DNA of 64,000 nucleotides from Ampullaceana balthica (Eukaryota; Mollusca; Gastropoda; Lymnaeidae). The notes under the pieces are model-generated. The model was not told where the DNA came from, did not search any database, and saw nothing but the letters and a program-made list of their open reading frames with translations. The position numbers and the translations under genes were made by a program. Location: positions 625,946 to 689,945 of the forward strand of contig CALYLW010000166.1 in NCBI GenBank assembly GCA_944989445.1. The letters run 5' to 3'. Position 1 is the stretch's first letter. Each line of letters begins with the position of its first letter. Shown here piece after piece: positions 1 to 10,959 of the stretch.

Positions 1-63
1 TATCGAGTAAAAACGATTAAATTCTTTCTTGTCATGTCAGGACTAGTGATAGACTGCAAAATA

Positions 64-2609
64 ATGCCAGGACTGTCCGACCATGATATTGTTAGGGGCA
101 CCAATACAATAAAAACTAAAATTAATAAGATTGGAAAGATATAAAAACAAATCTAAAAACTATAATGGATGAGAATGTTTCAATTAAACTAACATCAAAT
201 AAAATTAACAAATGTTGGTTCAATTCTAAATTAAAAAAGCTATGCAAACAAAAAGAGAACTTATTTAAGAAATTTAAGGCTACCTATTCATATAGGATAC
301 ACAAAAAATACTTAAAGATTAAAAACTTGACACAAAAACTTAGTCGAAACCTCCAAAATGAATATATAAACCATGTAATTACCAAAAACAATAAAAACGT
401 ATGGTCCTTTATCAAATCTAAAATAAGAAAAACCCGTAAAAAACCAAGTTTTTGACTATAAATCCTTTATGTACGAGAAGTAATTAAAAGATTGTTCATT
501 ATAATACGCAGCGCCAGACCATCCAGAAATACAAAATTGCAGTTGTGTCGTAAAACATGTTTAATATAATGCGCACCGATCAGGAATATGTTTATAAAAA
601 GAGCTGTCAATAAAATACGCACCTTATTGCGCGACAGAAAGGTTGTTCAATATAATACGCACCGCGACGCTCTATCTCAAAAAATAGCATAATACATAGG
701 AATAAATAAAATAATCTAAAAAATCAATAATTTAATTACGGTACATGCGATCGATCTGAAATTTTGATACATTGTTTTTATCATCGGTACAAAACTGCCT
801 GCAAAATTTCAGCTCGCTATCTTGCGAGCAAGTGGGTTAAAAATCGATCAAAAGTTTTGGCGACAAGGTCGGTCGGTCGGCCGCAGACACCACGAATTAA
901 TATAAAGGATTTAAAAATGGAACCTTCAGGAATAACCACACTGATAGGCTCAAATAATAAAACCTATAATGATAATGAGACTAAAGCTAATATCCTTAAC
1001 ACATATTTTGCATAATCTTTTTCTGCCTCAGGCGACAAGAAAGTTTTAATTAAATTTAAATAAAATGGAGGAAATAGGTAACATAACTGCAGTTTGTACA
1101 TGAGATAGGTATACATTCAATTACATTCACTCCTAAAAACTTAAAAATAAACAAAGCTACTGGCCCAGATGATTTGCCTGCAAGGTTATTAAAAGAACTA
1201 AGCAATGAACTGTCCCCAATCCTTGTAGTTCTCTTTCAAGCCTCTCTAAACCAGGGTAAAGTGCCCCAGGATTGGAAATAAGCTAACGTATTCCACTGTT
1301 TAAGAAAGGGGAATAAATCATACCCTGGTAATTACAGGCCTGTATCACTTACTAGTATCACCTGTAAATTACTAGAACACATAATATATAGTAGAATAGT
1401 TAACCACCTTGACAAATATAATGCCCTATGCCCACATCAACACGGCTTTAGAAAAAACAGATCATGTGAAACACAATTAATAGGTTTAATAGATGAACTA
1501 TCAAAAGGCTTAGACAAAAATGATCAAATAGATACAATATTACTAGACTTCTCAAAAGCATTTGACAAAGTTCACCACCTTAGTTTACTTAAAAAACTTA
1601 ACTACTTTGGAATCTCAGGTTCCTTACATCACTGGATCCAAGACTTCCTTTTGGGCAGGGAGCAAACTGTAATAATTAATGGATCTAAATCTGCACCAAT
1701 AAAGGTTAACTCAGGAGTTCCACAAGGAACTGTGCTAGGTCCCTTACTCTTTTTAATTTATATAAATGATTTACCCAACAACATCTCAACAGGTACAAAA
1801 GTTAGGTTATTTGCTGATGATTGTATAATCTATAGAACAATTAAATCAGAACAAGATAGCAAAATTTTACAAAAAGACTTAGATGAATTGATAAAATGGG
1901 AAACTAACTGGAGTATGTCTTTCCACCCAGAAAAGTGTCAACTGTTAAGAGTAACAAAGAAAAAGAAACAAATAAATTCAAAATATTACATTCATGGAAA
2001 AGAACTGACCCAAACTAAAGATGCAAAATACTTAGGAGTCTTAATAAATGAGAAACTATCATGGAATCCCCATGTCAATGAAGTTATTAAAAAATCAAAC
2101 AAAACCTTAGGCTTTATAAAAAGGAAACTTTAACAAATGTAATAGAGATATAAAACTAAAATGCTACCTCACTTTGGTGAGACCTGTACTAGAATATGCA
2201 TCTTCTGTATGGGACCCATCCACCAAAGAAAACATTGATAAACTAGAACAAATTCAAAAAAGAGCTGCCAGATTCATTACTGGAGAATATTCGAAAACTG
2301 ACAAGAATAACACCATTAGTTAAATCATTAAACCTTGAAACACTAGAGGATAGAAGAACCAAGAGCAAAGTAGTAATCATACATAAAGCAATTAATTCTA
2401 ATTTAGAAATACAACACAAAGATAACTTAATACAACCCTCAGATAGACATAAGGATAAAAACACCTTTCTTATTCCGTATGCAAGAACAAACACATACAA
2501 GTTTTCCTTCTTCCCGTCCGGAATTCGGGCGTGGAATGGGTTGCCTGAAGAATCCAGGAAAACCAACACTTTATCAACATTTAAATCTCTAATAAAAATG
2601 CAGGACTAA
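64..2609 (+). pseudogene. LINE ORF2 remnant (endonuclease end plus reverse transcriptase), broken
   Basis: Would encode the endonuclease/reverse transcriptase that copies LINE RNA into genomic DNA. At 64-93 the frame reads PGLSDHDIV, the SDH motif that closes APE endonucleases. The linker ORF at 165-455 has the lysine-rich linker typical between the two domains. After the nested insertion, 917-1015 resumes the coding sequence, then TGPDDLPARLLKEL near 1160, LLDFSKAFDKV near 1545, SGVPQGTVLGPLLF near 1710 and the catalytic FADD near 1810. The C-terminal part (YLGVLINEKLSW, then FFPSGIRAWNGLP near 2510) is present. It is dead: frameshifts near 95, 1020-1100, 1300, 2135 and 2290, an in-frame stop near 1280, and the insertion. 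The longest clean stretch is 1651-2133. TAA at 2607-2609 would be the natural stop. Confidence 0.88.
420..916 (+). mobile_element. Small non-autonomous element nested in LINE copy 1 (HINE/Helitron-like family)
   Basis: This segment interrupts the LINE coding sequence: LINE linker coding ends near 420 and resumes at 917. Left end reads AAAAACCCGTAAAAAAC then TATAAATCCTTTAT; right end reads TAATATAAAGGATTTAAAAA. The ATAAATCC/GGATTTA pair is a subterminal inverted repeat. Related copies lie at 14463-14959, 43443-43947, 46483-46956 and 61694-63120. It has no coding capacity. Assignment to Helentron-associated elements is inference; a MITE of another superfamily is possible. Confidence 0.7.
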
Positions 2610-2760
2610 ACACAAACCATAGATAAGCGTAGGACGCAATAATCTTCTGTATAGAAGGAGCGTCTGTAAACAGATAAGATAAGATGAGATTATTATTGTT
2701 TCCTGTGAACTAAACCTGACACTGAATAGGTGAGTAAAAATATACATATAGTAGCCCAAG

Positions 2761-2802
2761 TCACTCACTCACTCACTCACTCAATCACTCACTCACTCAC
2801 TG
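2761..2802 (+). repeat. TCAC microsatellite
   Basis: Repeats of ACTC/TCAC with one AATC interruption, also present in copy 2 at about 16790-16830. It directly precedes the Helitron-like segment and may belong to its 5' side. Confidence 0.85.
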
Positions 2803-2819
2803 AATGGATGGATCCGTAA

Positions 2820-3172
2820 CGCCATGACGTCATTGTTTGAGCTTATATTTTAATACAAGGTGTGCATCAGGAGGTGTGCAAAATAATTATAATTTAAATA
2901 TTTATTTTTGAAATAGTACAACAGTCCATTGCAGTTAAAAAAGCGTGTGGTGTTTCTCGCTGTAAAAAAATATATTATGTGATGTCATAGTTTTAGCTTA
3001 TATTTTTTAATTTTGTTAAAGAGAGCGATGTAAAAAGAGAATTTGAGGATTTATAATAATAAAATACTTTGTGTACATTTCAGGAAGTTTAATATTTCGT
3101 ATTTATCAAACAAGGATAAGTTACTTGGGCTTTTGACGAAAGCGGGCGCCATAGGCGCCCTACAACCCCTAG
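2820..3172 (+). mobile_element. Helitron-like 3' end, copy 1
   Basis: The right end shows a Helitron terminus: a perfect 7-bp stem GGGCGCC-ATA-GGCGCCC at 3144-3160, an 8-nt spacer, then CTAG (3169-3172) followed by T. The interior (ATGACGTCATTG, TTTAATATTTCGTATT, then the GGGCGCC hairpin) is shared with the Helitron at 40212-40748. The 5' terminus is not resolved. No Rep/helicase coding is present, so it is a non-autonomous or truncated copy. Confidence 0.7.
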
Positions 3173-3263
3173 TACTAATATAATATTAGATTGTATTTTT
3201 GACTATTAATCCATCTATTAGTCCAGGGCCGTTTTGACCGGGGGCCGTTGTGTCGGTTAACCA

Positions 3264-3605
3264 TCTATATGGTCTATCTCTTTGGTCTATCTATTTGGTC
3301 TATCTATTTGGTCTATCTCTTTGGTCTATCTATTTGGTCTATCTCTTTGGTCTATTTCTTTGGTCTATCTCTTTGGTCTATCTCTTTGGTCTATCTCTTT
3401 GGTCTATCTCTTTGGTCTATCTCTTTGGTCTATCTCTTTGGTCTATCTATTTGGTCTATCTCTTTGGTCTATCTCTTTGGTCTATTTCTTTGGTCTATCT
3501 CTTTGGTCTATCTCTTTGGTCTATATCTTTGGTCAATCTCTTTGATGTATCTATTTGGTTTATCTCTTTGGTCTGTCCATTTGGTCGATCTATTTCATGT
3601 ATTCA
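3264..3605 (+). repeat. 13-bp minisatellite (GGTCTATCTCTTT)
   Basis: About 26 units of GGTCTATCTCTTT, with CTC/CTA/TTC variants. The same unit recurs at 17292-17632 (copy 2) and in a separate array at 13665-13945. All frames are open, which gives spurious FGLSLWSISLVY-type reading frames. Confidence 0.95.
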
Positions 3606-3667
3606 TTCGGACCATCTATTTGGTATGTCTCTTTAGTCATTATTCAACGCTTTCATTTGGTTTACTT

Positions 3668-3800
3668 GTGTCAATGTCCGTGTCATTGTCCGTCTCAATG
3701 TCCGTCTCAATGTCCGTGTCAATGTCCGTGTCAATGTCCGTGTCATTGTCCGTCTCAATGTCCGTGTCATTGTACCGTGTCAATGTAACGTGTCAATGTG
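3668..3800 (+). repeat. 12-bp minisatellite (GTCAATGTCCGT)
   Basis: About 10 units of GTCAATGTCCGT with GTCATT and GTCTCA variants, directly after the 13-bp array. Identical by eye to 17708-17840. Confidence 0.92.
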
Positions 3801-5369
3801 TCTCAATATTTCATAAAAGTATTTATGAGCTTAATATTATTCCGAACACGTATAAAAGACGGGATCGTGACTAGGGGGAGTGTAGCGGGGGCAGTCATTT
3901 GTTGACCCTTGCGGGTTATATATTTATAAATCACGCAGGCATTGGCAGGCATATATGTTTCTGACGGAGGCAAATTTCTCGAACTGCCCCAGTCATAAAT
4001 TATTGACAATATATAAACATAATGAATTAGTGAACTTTTAACAAGACGCGGTTGGCGGCCACGAGAAAATTTAATTATCCGAAGGTCGGTTATTCAGACA
4101 CGGGTTGGCTAATCATCTCAGTCAGTTGGACACCACCACCCCCACCCACCCCTCTCGTGTACACAAACCACCAGCGCAACTTACGCAGGTCGGGAACACT
4201 CGGGGGGGGGGCTACTGACGTCACAACGTGATTAGAACAACAACAACAAAGATGGACGACATCGTGGTGGCACCACGTGACCACGTACAGCAGAAGTCAG
4301 TCAGCTGGTGATGCCACACTGTAGCGTCAAGTCGTCATCAACAGAGGTTCTCAAGTTGAAGGCCAAAAGGACATTCAAGATCAACAATCGAGTGGCCCAA
4401 AGAAGTTGCCCATCTACACTTTCTAAGCAGCATGTCCAAAGAGGTGCCCACATATACTTACGGGCATAGCGCTAGCCACGCAATCCCTCGCTCGTATGAC
4501 GTGTCTAGCAAAAACCTGTGAACCCTGCTTCACTCCCCCACCACCCCCATAAGGCCATCATGGTCTGAAAGGGGGACTTTACTTTTACTTAATTAAAGGG
4601 TTGTCCAGCTTTGAGACCCAACTTATGCAACAAACTTAGATGCCCAAACTGTGATGTCTAAATCTTATTACGCCTAAACGAGCTACCAAATTAAGTGTCT
4701 AAGAAGGTTTCCCAATTTGAGATGTACAAAGGAGATGCCGTATTCAGTGTCCAGATAGAATGACCATAGATGACCAACTGAGGTGTACAAGGGTGATGCC
4801 GTATTCAGTGTCCAGATAGAATGACCAACACCAACTTAAGTGCACAAGGGTGATGCCTATTGTGTTAAACTAAATTTTTTAAGCGTCGGAAACATTTGAC
4901 ATTGATCAACCGCAGCAACCACCTTATCACACACCGACAGCCACTTCGAAACACTCACACCTCCTACACACATCCGCTCACACCCCTCCACACACACACA
5001 TATTCATTTAGTGGTGTGAAACAGCTGTCAAATAAGTATTGATATATTGCATGACATTAAATGAATTACAGCTCACTAATACACAAATCATACACACACG
5101 CTCACACTCTCTCTCTCACACACACTCATACACATATCTACACTCTCGAACACAGCGTTCCGTCTGTTTGTTTCAAGACTCACTGAGGAGTAATAAAATG
5201 GACTAACACTCCGTGTACAGGTCGGTGACGTCACAGTTGAGTCTACTGACCGACAAACATGTCGACTTGCATCAGATCAATCTAAACGACTCCTCCGTCT
5301 CAAAGCAAGTACGATTACCGATACATTTTTATAGATTAGTCAGACTTCGATTACTCTTAGAGCAGTTAG
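3801..5369. other. Stretch without recognisable gene
   Basis: I see no coding region or transposon terminus. It holds a C-rich/G-rich patch at 4127-4210, two and a half degenerate copies of a unit containing ATGCCGTATTCAGTGTCC at 4735-4860, and short CA/CT-rich tracts at 4970-5150. The matching 17841-19409 is essentially identical. Confidence 0.6.
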
Positions 5370-5655
5370 CCATGCAGCCAGTCAGCCAGTCAGTCAGCCA
5401 GCCAGCCAGCCAGTCATCCTGCCAGCCAGCCAATCAGCCAGCCAGTCATCCAGCCAGCCAATCAGCCAGCCAGCCAGTCAACCAGTCAGCGAGCCAGCCA
5501 GCCAGCCAGTCAATCAGCCAGCCAGCCAGCCAATCAGCCAGCCAGCCAATCAGCCAGCCAGCCAATCAGCCAGCCAGCCAGCCAGCCAATCAGCCAGCCA
5601 ATCAGCCAGACAATCAGCCAGCCAATCAATCAGCCAGCCAGCCAATCAGCCAGCG
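5370..5655 (+). repeat. CAGCCAGC/CAATCAGC compound minisatellite
   Basis: Built from CAGC, CAAT and CAGT tetramers in changing order. It lies inside a 181-codon open frame (5213-5758) rich in Ser, Gln, Pro and Ala; the frame is best explained by the tetramer array, since the flanking residues resemble nothing I know. Identical by eye to 19410-19695. Confidence 0.88.
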
Positions 5656-5826
5656 AGACCCGCGACTCCCGATTACAGATACACCACGGTCCCATGGGGG
5701 CCATCATCTCAAATTTTCTGAGGACGGCGCCAAAAAAAACAGGGCACGTATCGGTTGATAGACTTCCCTCCGAGCGGTGGCGACTGTAGCAGTCATGATT
5801 ATGATTATGATTATGATTATGATTAT
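5656..5826 (+). mobile_element. SINE-like dispersed repeat with ATGATT tail, copy 1
   Basis: Shares GGGGGCCATCATCTCAAATT, TCTGAGGACGG, ATCGGTTG.TAGACTTCCCTC and a terminal ATGATT microsatellite with 19696-19878, and in reverse orientation with 42311-42455. Three copies ending in the same simple repeat suggest a retroposed short element. I see no clear pol III A and B boxes, so the class is uncertain. Confidence 0.6.
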
Positions 5827-5994
5827 GGCAATGAGTATGAGAGTTTCGATGGTAAGTTGTTTTCTAATGTTCCAATCGAGTTCTTTTCTCGGGTTCTCTA
5901 CAGGAAGTGAGATCGTTGGGTGAAGGAGATTAGTGCTTCTTAAAATAAAGTAGAGCTAAAGACTGGGTCTTGTTGATTTCCTCACTGTACAATG

Positions 5995-6890
5995 GGCGTG
6001 ACCGTGATAGGGGCGTGGGCTGTGATAGGGGCGTGGGCTGTGATAGGGGCGTGGGCTGTGATAGGGGCGTGGGCTGTGATAGGGGCGTGGGCTGTGATAG
6101 GAACGTGGCTGTGATAGGGGCCTGGGCTGTGATAGGGACGTGGGCTGTGATAGGGACGTGGCTGTGATAGGGGCGTGGGCTGTGATAGGGGCGTGGGCTG
6201 TGATAGGGGCGTGGGCTGTGATAGGGGCCTGGGCTGTGATAGGAACGTGGCTGTGATAGGGGCGTGGCTGTGATAGGAACGTGGCTGTGATAGGGACGTG
6301 GGCTGTGATAGGGACGTGGCTGTGATAGGGGCGTGGGCTGTGATAGGGGCCTGGGCTGTGATAGGAACGTGGCTGTGATAGGGGCCTGGGCTGTGATAGG
6401 GACGTGGGCTGTGATAGGGGCCTGGGCTGTGATAGGAACGTGGCTGTGATAGGGGCCTGGGCTGTGATAGGGACGTGGGCTGTGATAGGGACGTGGCTGT
6501 GATAGGAACGTGGCTGTGATAGGGACGTGGGCTGTGATAGGGACGCGGCTGTGATAGGGACGTGGCTGTGATAGGAACGTGGCTGTGATAGGGACGTGGC
6601 TGTGATAGGGACGTGGCTGTGATAGGAACGTGGCTGTGATAGGGACGTGGCTGTGATAGGGACGTGGCTGTGATAGGAACGTGGCTGTGATAGGAACGTG
6701 GCTGTGATAGGGACGTGGCTGTGATAGGGACGTGGCTGTGATAGGAACGTGGCTGTGATAGGAACGTGGCTGTGATAGGGACGTGGCTGTGATAGGGACG
6801 TGGCTGTGATAGGGACGTGGCTGTGATAGGGACGTGGCTGTGATAGAGACTTGGCTGTGATAGGGACGTGGCTGTGATAGAGGGGTGACA
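5995..6890 (+). repeat. 17/18-bp minisatellite (GGGACGTGGCTGTGATA)
   Basis: About 50 units. The left part mixes 18-bp GGGGCGTGGGCTGTGATA with 17-bp forms; the right part is mostly 17-bp GGGACGTGGCTGTGATA and GGAACGTGGCTGTGATA. The G-runs could form G-quadruplexes on the plus strand. Minus-strand open frames of over 300 codons (SQPRPYHSHVPITA-like) are by-products of the array. Paralogous to 20047-20942. Confidence 0.95.
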
Positions 6891-7009
6891 ACAAACGAGT
6901 TATCGCTGGTATGACTCCACCTGGTTGTTACGCCACAAATCCTCAAAGAAGAAAATACGTAGATCTAGTTGACCACCAAGGTTTAACAAGAACTACCGTC
7001 ACAGAAAGA

Positions 7010-7592
7010 TGCACCCATTCCGACATCTCCACCCATTCCGACATCTACACCCATTCCGACATCTCCACCCATTCCGCCATCTCCAACCATTCCGACATCT
7101 ACACCCATTCCGACATCTCCACCCATTCCGACATCTCCACCCATTCCGACATCTCCACCCATTCCGACATCTCCACCCATTCCGACATCTCCACCCATTC
7201 CGACATCTCCACCCATTCCGACATCTACACCCATTCCGACATCTCCACCCATTCCGCCATCTCCAACCATTCCGACATCTACACCCATTCCGACATCTCC
7301 ACCCATTCCGCCATCTCCAACCATTCCGACATCTACACCCATTCCGACATCTCCACCCATTCCGACATCTCCACCCATTCCGACATCTCCACCCATTCCG
7401 ACATCTCCACCCATTCCGACATCTCCAACCATTCCGACATCTACACCCATTCCGACATCTCCACCCATTCCGACATCTCCACCCATTCCGACATCTCCAC
7501 CCATTCCGACATCTCCACCCATTCCGACATCTCCACCCATTCCGACATCTCCACCCATTCCGACATCTCCACCCATTCCGACATCTGCATCT
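7010..7592 (+). repeat. 18-bp minisatellite (CCCATTCCGACATCTCCA), long allele
   Basis: About 32 units of CCCATTCCGACATCTCCA with CTACA, CCAACC and GCCATC variants. Copy 2 (21062-21286) has only about 12 units, a 360-bp (20-unit) difference. The 18-bp period keeps frames open on both strands, so the HSDIST and DVGMGG frames are not evidence of a gene. Confidence 0.95.
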
Positions 7593-7599
7593 GATCTGA

Positions 7600-8346
7600 A
7601 TATCATCATGTGAATCTGTTGGGGCACTAGGAAAGTCTTTTGTTTATAAATAAGACCACCCCAGTGACCTGCCCTGTTTGTAAGAGATGTTTGTGCCTGC
7701 GTGCCCCGTCATTAAGACGATGAAGATGACGCCTGATGGATAAAGGTGTGTGTGTGGGGGGGGGGAGGGGGCATCTGAAAAATTTGCCATTGAAATTTCA
7801 CCGATATAGCCGCTGTTGTGATGAATACGGGCGCAAGGGGTTAGGCCACAATCTTTTTTTTTCTCAAATGCAGGTTGTTGTTGTTGTTGTTGTTTTTAAG
7901 AAGCGTTTGTGGTGGTGGGGGGGGGGCTAATATTAAAAAATCAGATGACGTCATGTCATCATGTGGGGTGTGGGGGGGGGAAGGTTGTGTGCAGATGCCT
8001 GTAAAACTGCCGGGTTAACGAACTAAGGGACTCGTCTAACAGAAGATCTATCACCAAAAGCCATGCTTACGACGGTATGGCGAGGGCTTTGGCCGATATC
8101 GTGGCGTGTGACATTACGAAATGGCCGGCGGATTACTGGGACGGAGGTGACAGGGGCATGCTGGGAGATTTTCCTTTGTTCTGGTTCTTCGGTCTTGATT
8201 TTTCTGTGTTCCCTGCTCATTTACCGCGAATCCATTCTAAGATTTTTGGGACAATGGACGAGGTGATTGATGACGTCACGCATATTTCATATTGGTTGGG
8301 GGAGTGGAGAAGCTTAAATTCATTTGTGCCGTTACTACAGATCAAA
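7600..8346. other. Mostly featureless spacer between 18-bp and 37-bp arrays
   Basis: Contains a G-run near 7748-7768, a TTG microsatellite near 7868-7895, and a short open frame at 8077-8376 listed separately. Present in copy 2 at 21288-22026. Confidence 0.55.
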
Positions 8347-8376
8347 GCCGGCAAATGTGATATGGTGGTCCAATAG
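8077..8376 (+). CDS. Short unrecognised ORF (99 codons), doubtful
   Basis: ATG at 8077 to TAG at 8374-8376. I do not recognise the product. Unlike the array frames, the first 85 codons have mixed, protein-like composition (for example ITKWPADYWDGGDRG and DEVIDDVTHISYWLGEW) and the frame is already open upstream of the ATG; the last residues run into the 37-bp array. Copy 2 (21762-22061) keeps the frame with one visible change, Pro to Arg, near the end. There is no promoter, splice context or known domain. It could be an old exon, part of an unknown transposon, or chance. Confidence 0.15.
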   Translation: MARALADIVACDITKWPADYWDGGDRGMLGDFPLFWFFGLDFSVFPAHLPRIHSKIFGTMDEVIDDVTHISYWLGEWRSLNSFVPLLQIKAGKCDMVVQ

Positions 8377-8930
8377 AATACTGGCCGGCGAATGTGATGT
8401 GGTGGTCAAATAGACTACGGGCCGGCGAATGTGATGTGGTGGTCAAATAGACTACGGGCCGGCGAATGTGATGTGGTGGTCCAATAGAATACGGGCCGGC
8501 GAATGTGATGTGGTGGTCAAATAGACTACGGGCCGGCGAATGTGATGTGGTGGTCCAATTGAATACGGGCCGGCGAATGTGATATGGTGGTCCAATAGAA
8601 TACAGGCCGGCGAATGTGATGTGGTGGTCCAATAGAATACGGGCCGGCGAATGTGATATGGTGGTCCAATAGAATACGGGCCAGCGAATGTGATATGGTG
8701 GTCCAATAGAATGCGGGCCGGCGAATGTGATATGGTGGTCCAATAGAATACGGGCCGGCGAATGTGATATGGTGGTCCAATAGAATTCGGGCCGGCGAAT
8801 GTGATGTGGTGGTCCAATAGAATACGGGCCGGCGAATGTGATGTGGTGGTCAAATAGACTACGGGCCGGCGAATGTGATATGGTGGTCCAATAGAATACA
8901 GGCCGACGAATGTGACATGATGATCGAATA
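8347..8930 (+). repeat. 37-bp minisatellite, copy 1 (empty hAT site)
   Basis: About 15.5 units of 37 bp, each starting with GCCGGCGAATGTGATATGG and containing GGTCCAATAGAATACGG. Variants with CAAATAGACTACGG and TGATGTGG are interspersed. The first unit holds CAATAGAA at 8371-8378 intact; this is the site into which the hAT of copy 2 inserted. Confidence 0.95.
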
Positions 8931-9230
8931 TAAAAATTAGTTTTAGCCCACCACAATATCATTAACATACAATCCATTGCCTTTTAATACCTTATATTCG
9001 GCAAGATTCGTAATCTCCTATACCGCCACCCCCCCACCCCCCCCCACCCCCAATTACATCATGACGTAAGGCCTCTCAGATTTAAAAAAAAGAAGAAGAG
9101 AAAAAAAGCAAAGAACTTGACTTAAAAGAAAACAATTTGTTTTGTCTCACATTAAGACCATTGTCACATTGTTCACACAGTCCATGGGTAAACAATCGAT
9201 TCCGTTGATTGAAGGGAGCAGAGAGTTTTT
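8931..9230. other. Spacer ending at the duplication boundary
   Basis: Contains a C-rich run near 9027-9052. Matches copy 2 at 24438-24730 up to the words GGGAGCAGAGAGTTTTT, after which the two copies are unrelated. Confidence 0.6.
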
Positions 9231-10240
9231 TTCTCGCAAGAAAATGGCAAGCTCCACTCTCAGTTCTACTAACCGAGAAAGTATCCGTCCCCTGGACAAC
9301 CAGCGCACATCAGTGTGGTAGAGCAGAACTTCATGCTCAGAGATCACCTTCTGACAGAACAACTTGAAGAGGCAGTGGTTCAAGGCATGTGAAAGGATAA
9401 AATTTACAACTTGGACTGCAGTAGAAAGAACTGACTTCAAGGTTGGAGGTAGAGTTTTGCATGTCAGGGCCTGACGATGAAGGATACAGTGTGTAGTGAC
9501 AATATCTGGAGCTTATATCTTTACCAGTGCTGAAAATCCTGACTTATTACCGAGCATATAGGGGGCACCACCTGCGCATATTGAAGAAATTCTTGAAGTC
9601 CATTCAAACTGGTTTTCAGTGAAGAATGCCCTGACTAGCTGCAGCACATCAGCAGCTTTGGTAGTAGCTAGGAGTGGCTTACAAAAGAGAAATTCCTCCT
9701 TCAGCTATCCACTGTGAACATATCTCAGAAATACAAGAATCTGACTGCATTGTGCTACATCAGTGAATTCATCCAGCTGCATGCTAAATGGAAAAGGACT
9801 GTTTCTCATCTCGCACAATACTTGATCCAGAATGTCTGCAGCCATGTCACTAATCCTGGAATGAATAGTGTCATTGGACAAAGGAACTTTCTCAACCTGC
9901 TTCCTCTGCTGGTGACCACACATGAGTTCCACCATCTCCAGAGCACAAGGCTTCACCAAAGTTTCTCCAATGGTGTGGGGCGTGGGGCTTCTTGTTTTTT
10001 GCAATAAGATATGTAACCTTGAATGATGCCTCCAGTGCAGGTTTCTGTGACAAAGAAAATCCAAGCTTGGGCAAGGTACCTGAGGTCAAGAAGCGAGCTC
10101 TCTTCTGCTTAAAAACCTCAACACTGTCCCTGGAATAGGATAGATGGACTTTCTCCAAGTGATCCCGGAGTCTAACAGGCTTCATGTTGTCATTGCACAG
10201 GATTTTTTCACAGAGGAAGCACTGAGGCTTTTGTGTTCCA
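9228..10240 (-). pseudogene. hAT transposase remnant, ZBED5/SCAND3-like, N-terminal two thirds
   Basis: Would be a cut-and-paste transposase. Reading the minus strand from 10240: a BED-type zinc finger (QCFLCEKILC then LRDHLEKVH, with the C-x2-C and H-x4-H spacing), then ALEASFKVTYLIAKNKKPH, then a catalytic-core segment with MQLDEFTDVAQCSQILVFLRY, then CILHRQAL near 9480 and the hAT signature YHTDVRWLSRGRIL near 9290. Frameshifts near 9970 and within 9441-9705 break it into minus-strand frames 9892-10185, 9705-10064 and 9147-9440. Residues after LREK come from beyond the breakpoint. Related to, but clearly not the same copy as, the transposase at 22544-23752. Confidence 0.85.
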
Positions 10241-10869
10241 TCTCTCTCTCTCTCTTTTTAAATTATTTATTAACAATTTTGAATGCGTGATGACAATCGG
10301 AATGTCGTACAAGTCACAGGCAAATTTTTAACTGACGAAGTTGATGTTTTTAATTACCTTAATTGGATGCTCAACTCATAATTTTAGGTTTCAATAACGA
10401 ATAATTGCTTACAATTAACGTTTTTAAGACCTTTGCAGCGTACAGAGCAATAAAAGTGAAGGGAAAAAATCCCAACGTTTACATCCACTCAAAACAGTTA
10501 GAGGGTCACCGGAAGACATATATCTGATGTATTTGATGACAAAATTAAACTATTTTTTAGAAAACTCTGACGTAAAACACGAAATTCCGAGGAACTCGTA
10601 GAGCGAACCGTTCATTTTGCGAAAAAGTTTTTCTGTCAATTTTCGACCTGTGCAGAACAATGCGCGAATGAGTATCGAACTATCAAAAAGGTTGTATATG
10701 GGCGCCCTTTAACGCGGCATGCCTTGCTTATGGTTTACATTTTAAGATTATCAGTTTTTCTTTCTGGTTTTTTTCCTTCTTTTTTTTCTTCTTCTTTTTC
10801 TTTTTATTTCTCTGAATGGTTCATGCACCCCCTGGAACCTGCTCATGCACCCCTTGGGGGTGCATGCAC
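10241..10869 (-). other. Non-coding leader of the truncated hAT
   Basis: No ORF. A CT-rich tract sits at 10240-10260 and T-rich runs at 10757-10810. Near 10825-10872 the words ATGCACCCC and GGGGTGCATGCACC form a subterminal inverted structure next to the terminal repeat. Confidence 0.5.
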
Positions 10870-10959
10870 CACTGGTTAGGAACCCCTGCCATAAAGACTC
10901 CGCCTATGTCGGTTTACCCTGTTTATATAAGTTTTCATCCCTTTAACCCATCTCCGACG

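Larger units (their letters stand above)
1..2690 (+). mobile_element. LINE (L2/CR1/jockey-type), copy 1, 5' truncated by window edge
   Basis: Non-LTR retrotransposon. The visible part runs from the end of the APE endonuclease, through the linker, to a full reverse-transcriptase region and a short 3' UTR ending in GATAA-type repeats near 2690. A separate mobile element is nested at about 420-916. The RT wording (SGVPQGTVLGPLLF, FADD) fits the L2/CR1/jockey group and not RTE. The same 3' tail recurs alone at 24958-25001. Confidence 0.9.
1..9230 (+). repeat. Large direct duplication, copy 1
   Basis: This block is repeated in the same orientation at 14044-24730. Corresponding positions are offset by 14043 at the left, 14040 in the middle and 13685 near the right end; the changes in offset fall at small indels and at tandem arrays. 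Homology is still running at the left window edge, so the true start is unknown. It stops abruptly near 9230, inside a truncated hAT transposase. Outside the LINE the copies differ only rarely by eye. It may be a recent tandem duplication or two haplotypes of one locus left side by side by the assembler. Confidence 0.93.
9228..10888 (-). mobile_element. hAT transposon (ZBED5-like), 3' truncated
   Basis: Minus-strand DNA transposon. Its 5' end is the terminal repeat CAGGGGTTCCTAACCAGTG (plus-strand positions 10870-10888). About 650 bp of non-coding leader follow, then the transposase. The 3' half, including the dimerisation domain and the second terminal repeat, is missing because the element stops at 9228-9230, exactly where homology between the two large duplicated blocks ends. 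Confidence 0.82.

Noticed and set aside
3264..3605. Hydrophobic multi-pass membrane protein (YLFGLSLWSISLV repeats)
   Set aside because: It is the 13-bp array translated; hydrophobicity follows from the T-rich unit.
5213..5758. 181-codon Ser/Gln/Pro-rich frame, conserved in copy 2
   Set aside because: Conservation is explained by the recent duplication, and most of the frame is the CAGC/CAAT array.
7830..7850. Telomere-like GGGGTTAGG
   Set aside because: A single occurrence; no TTAGGG array anywhere in the window.
8347..8930. Possible CRISPR array (regular 37-bp periodicity)
   Set aside because: The repeats are contiguous with no unique spacers and the context is eukaryotic. The same applies to all other arrays.
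9714..10007. Plus-strand frame of 97 codons
   Set aside because: It is the antisense of the minus-strand hAT transposase.
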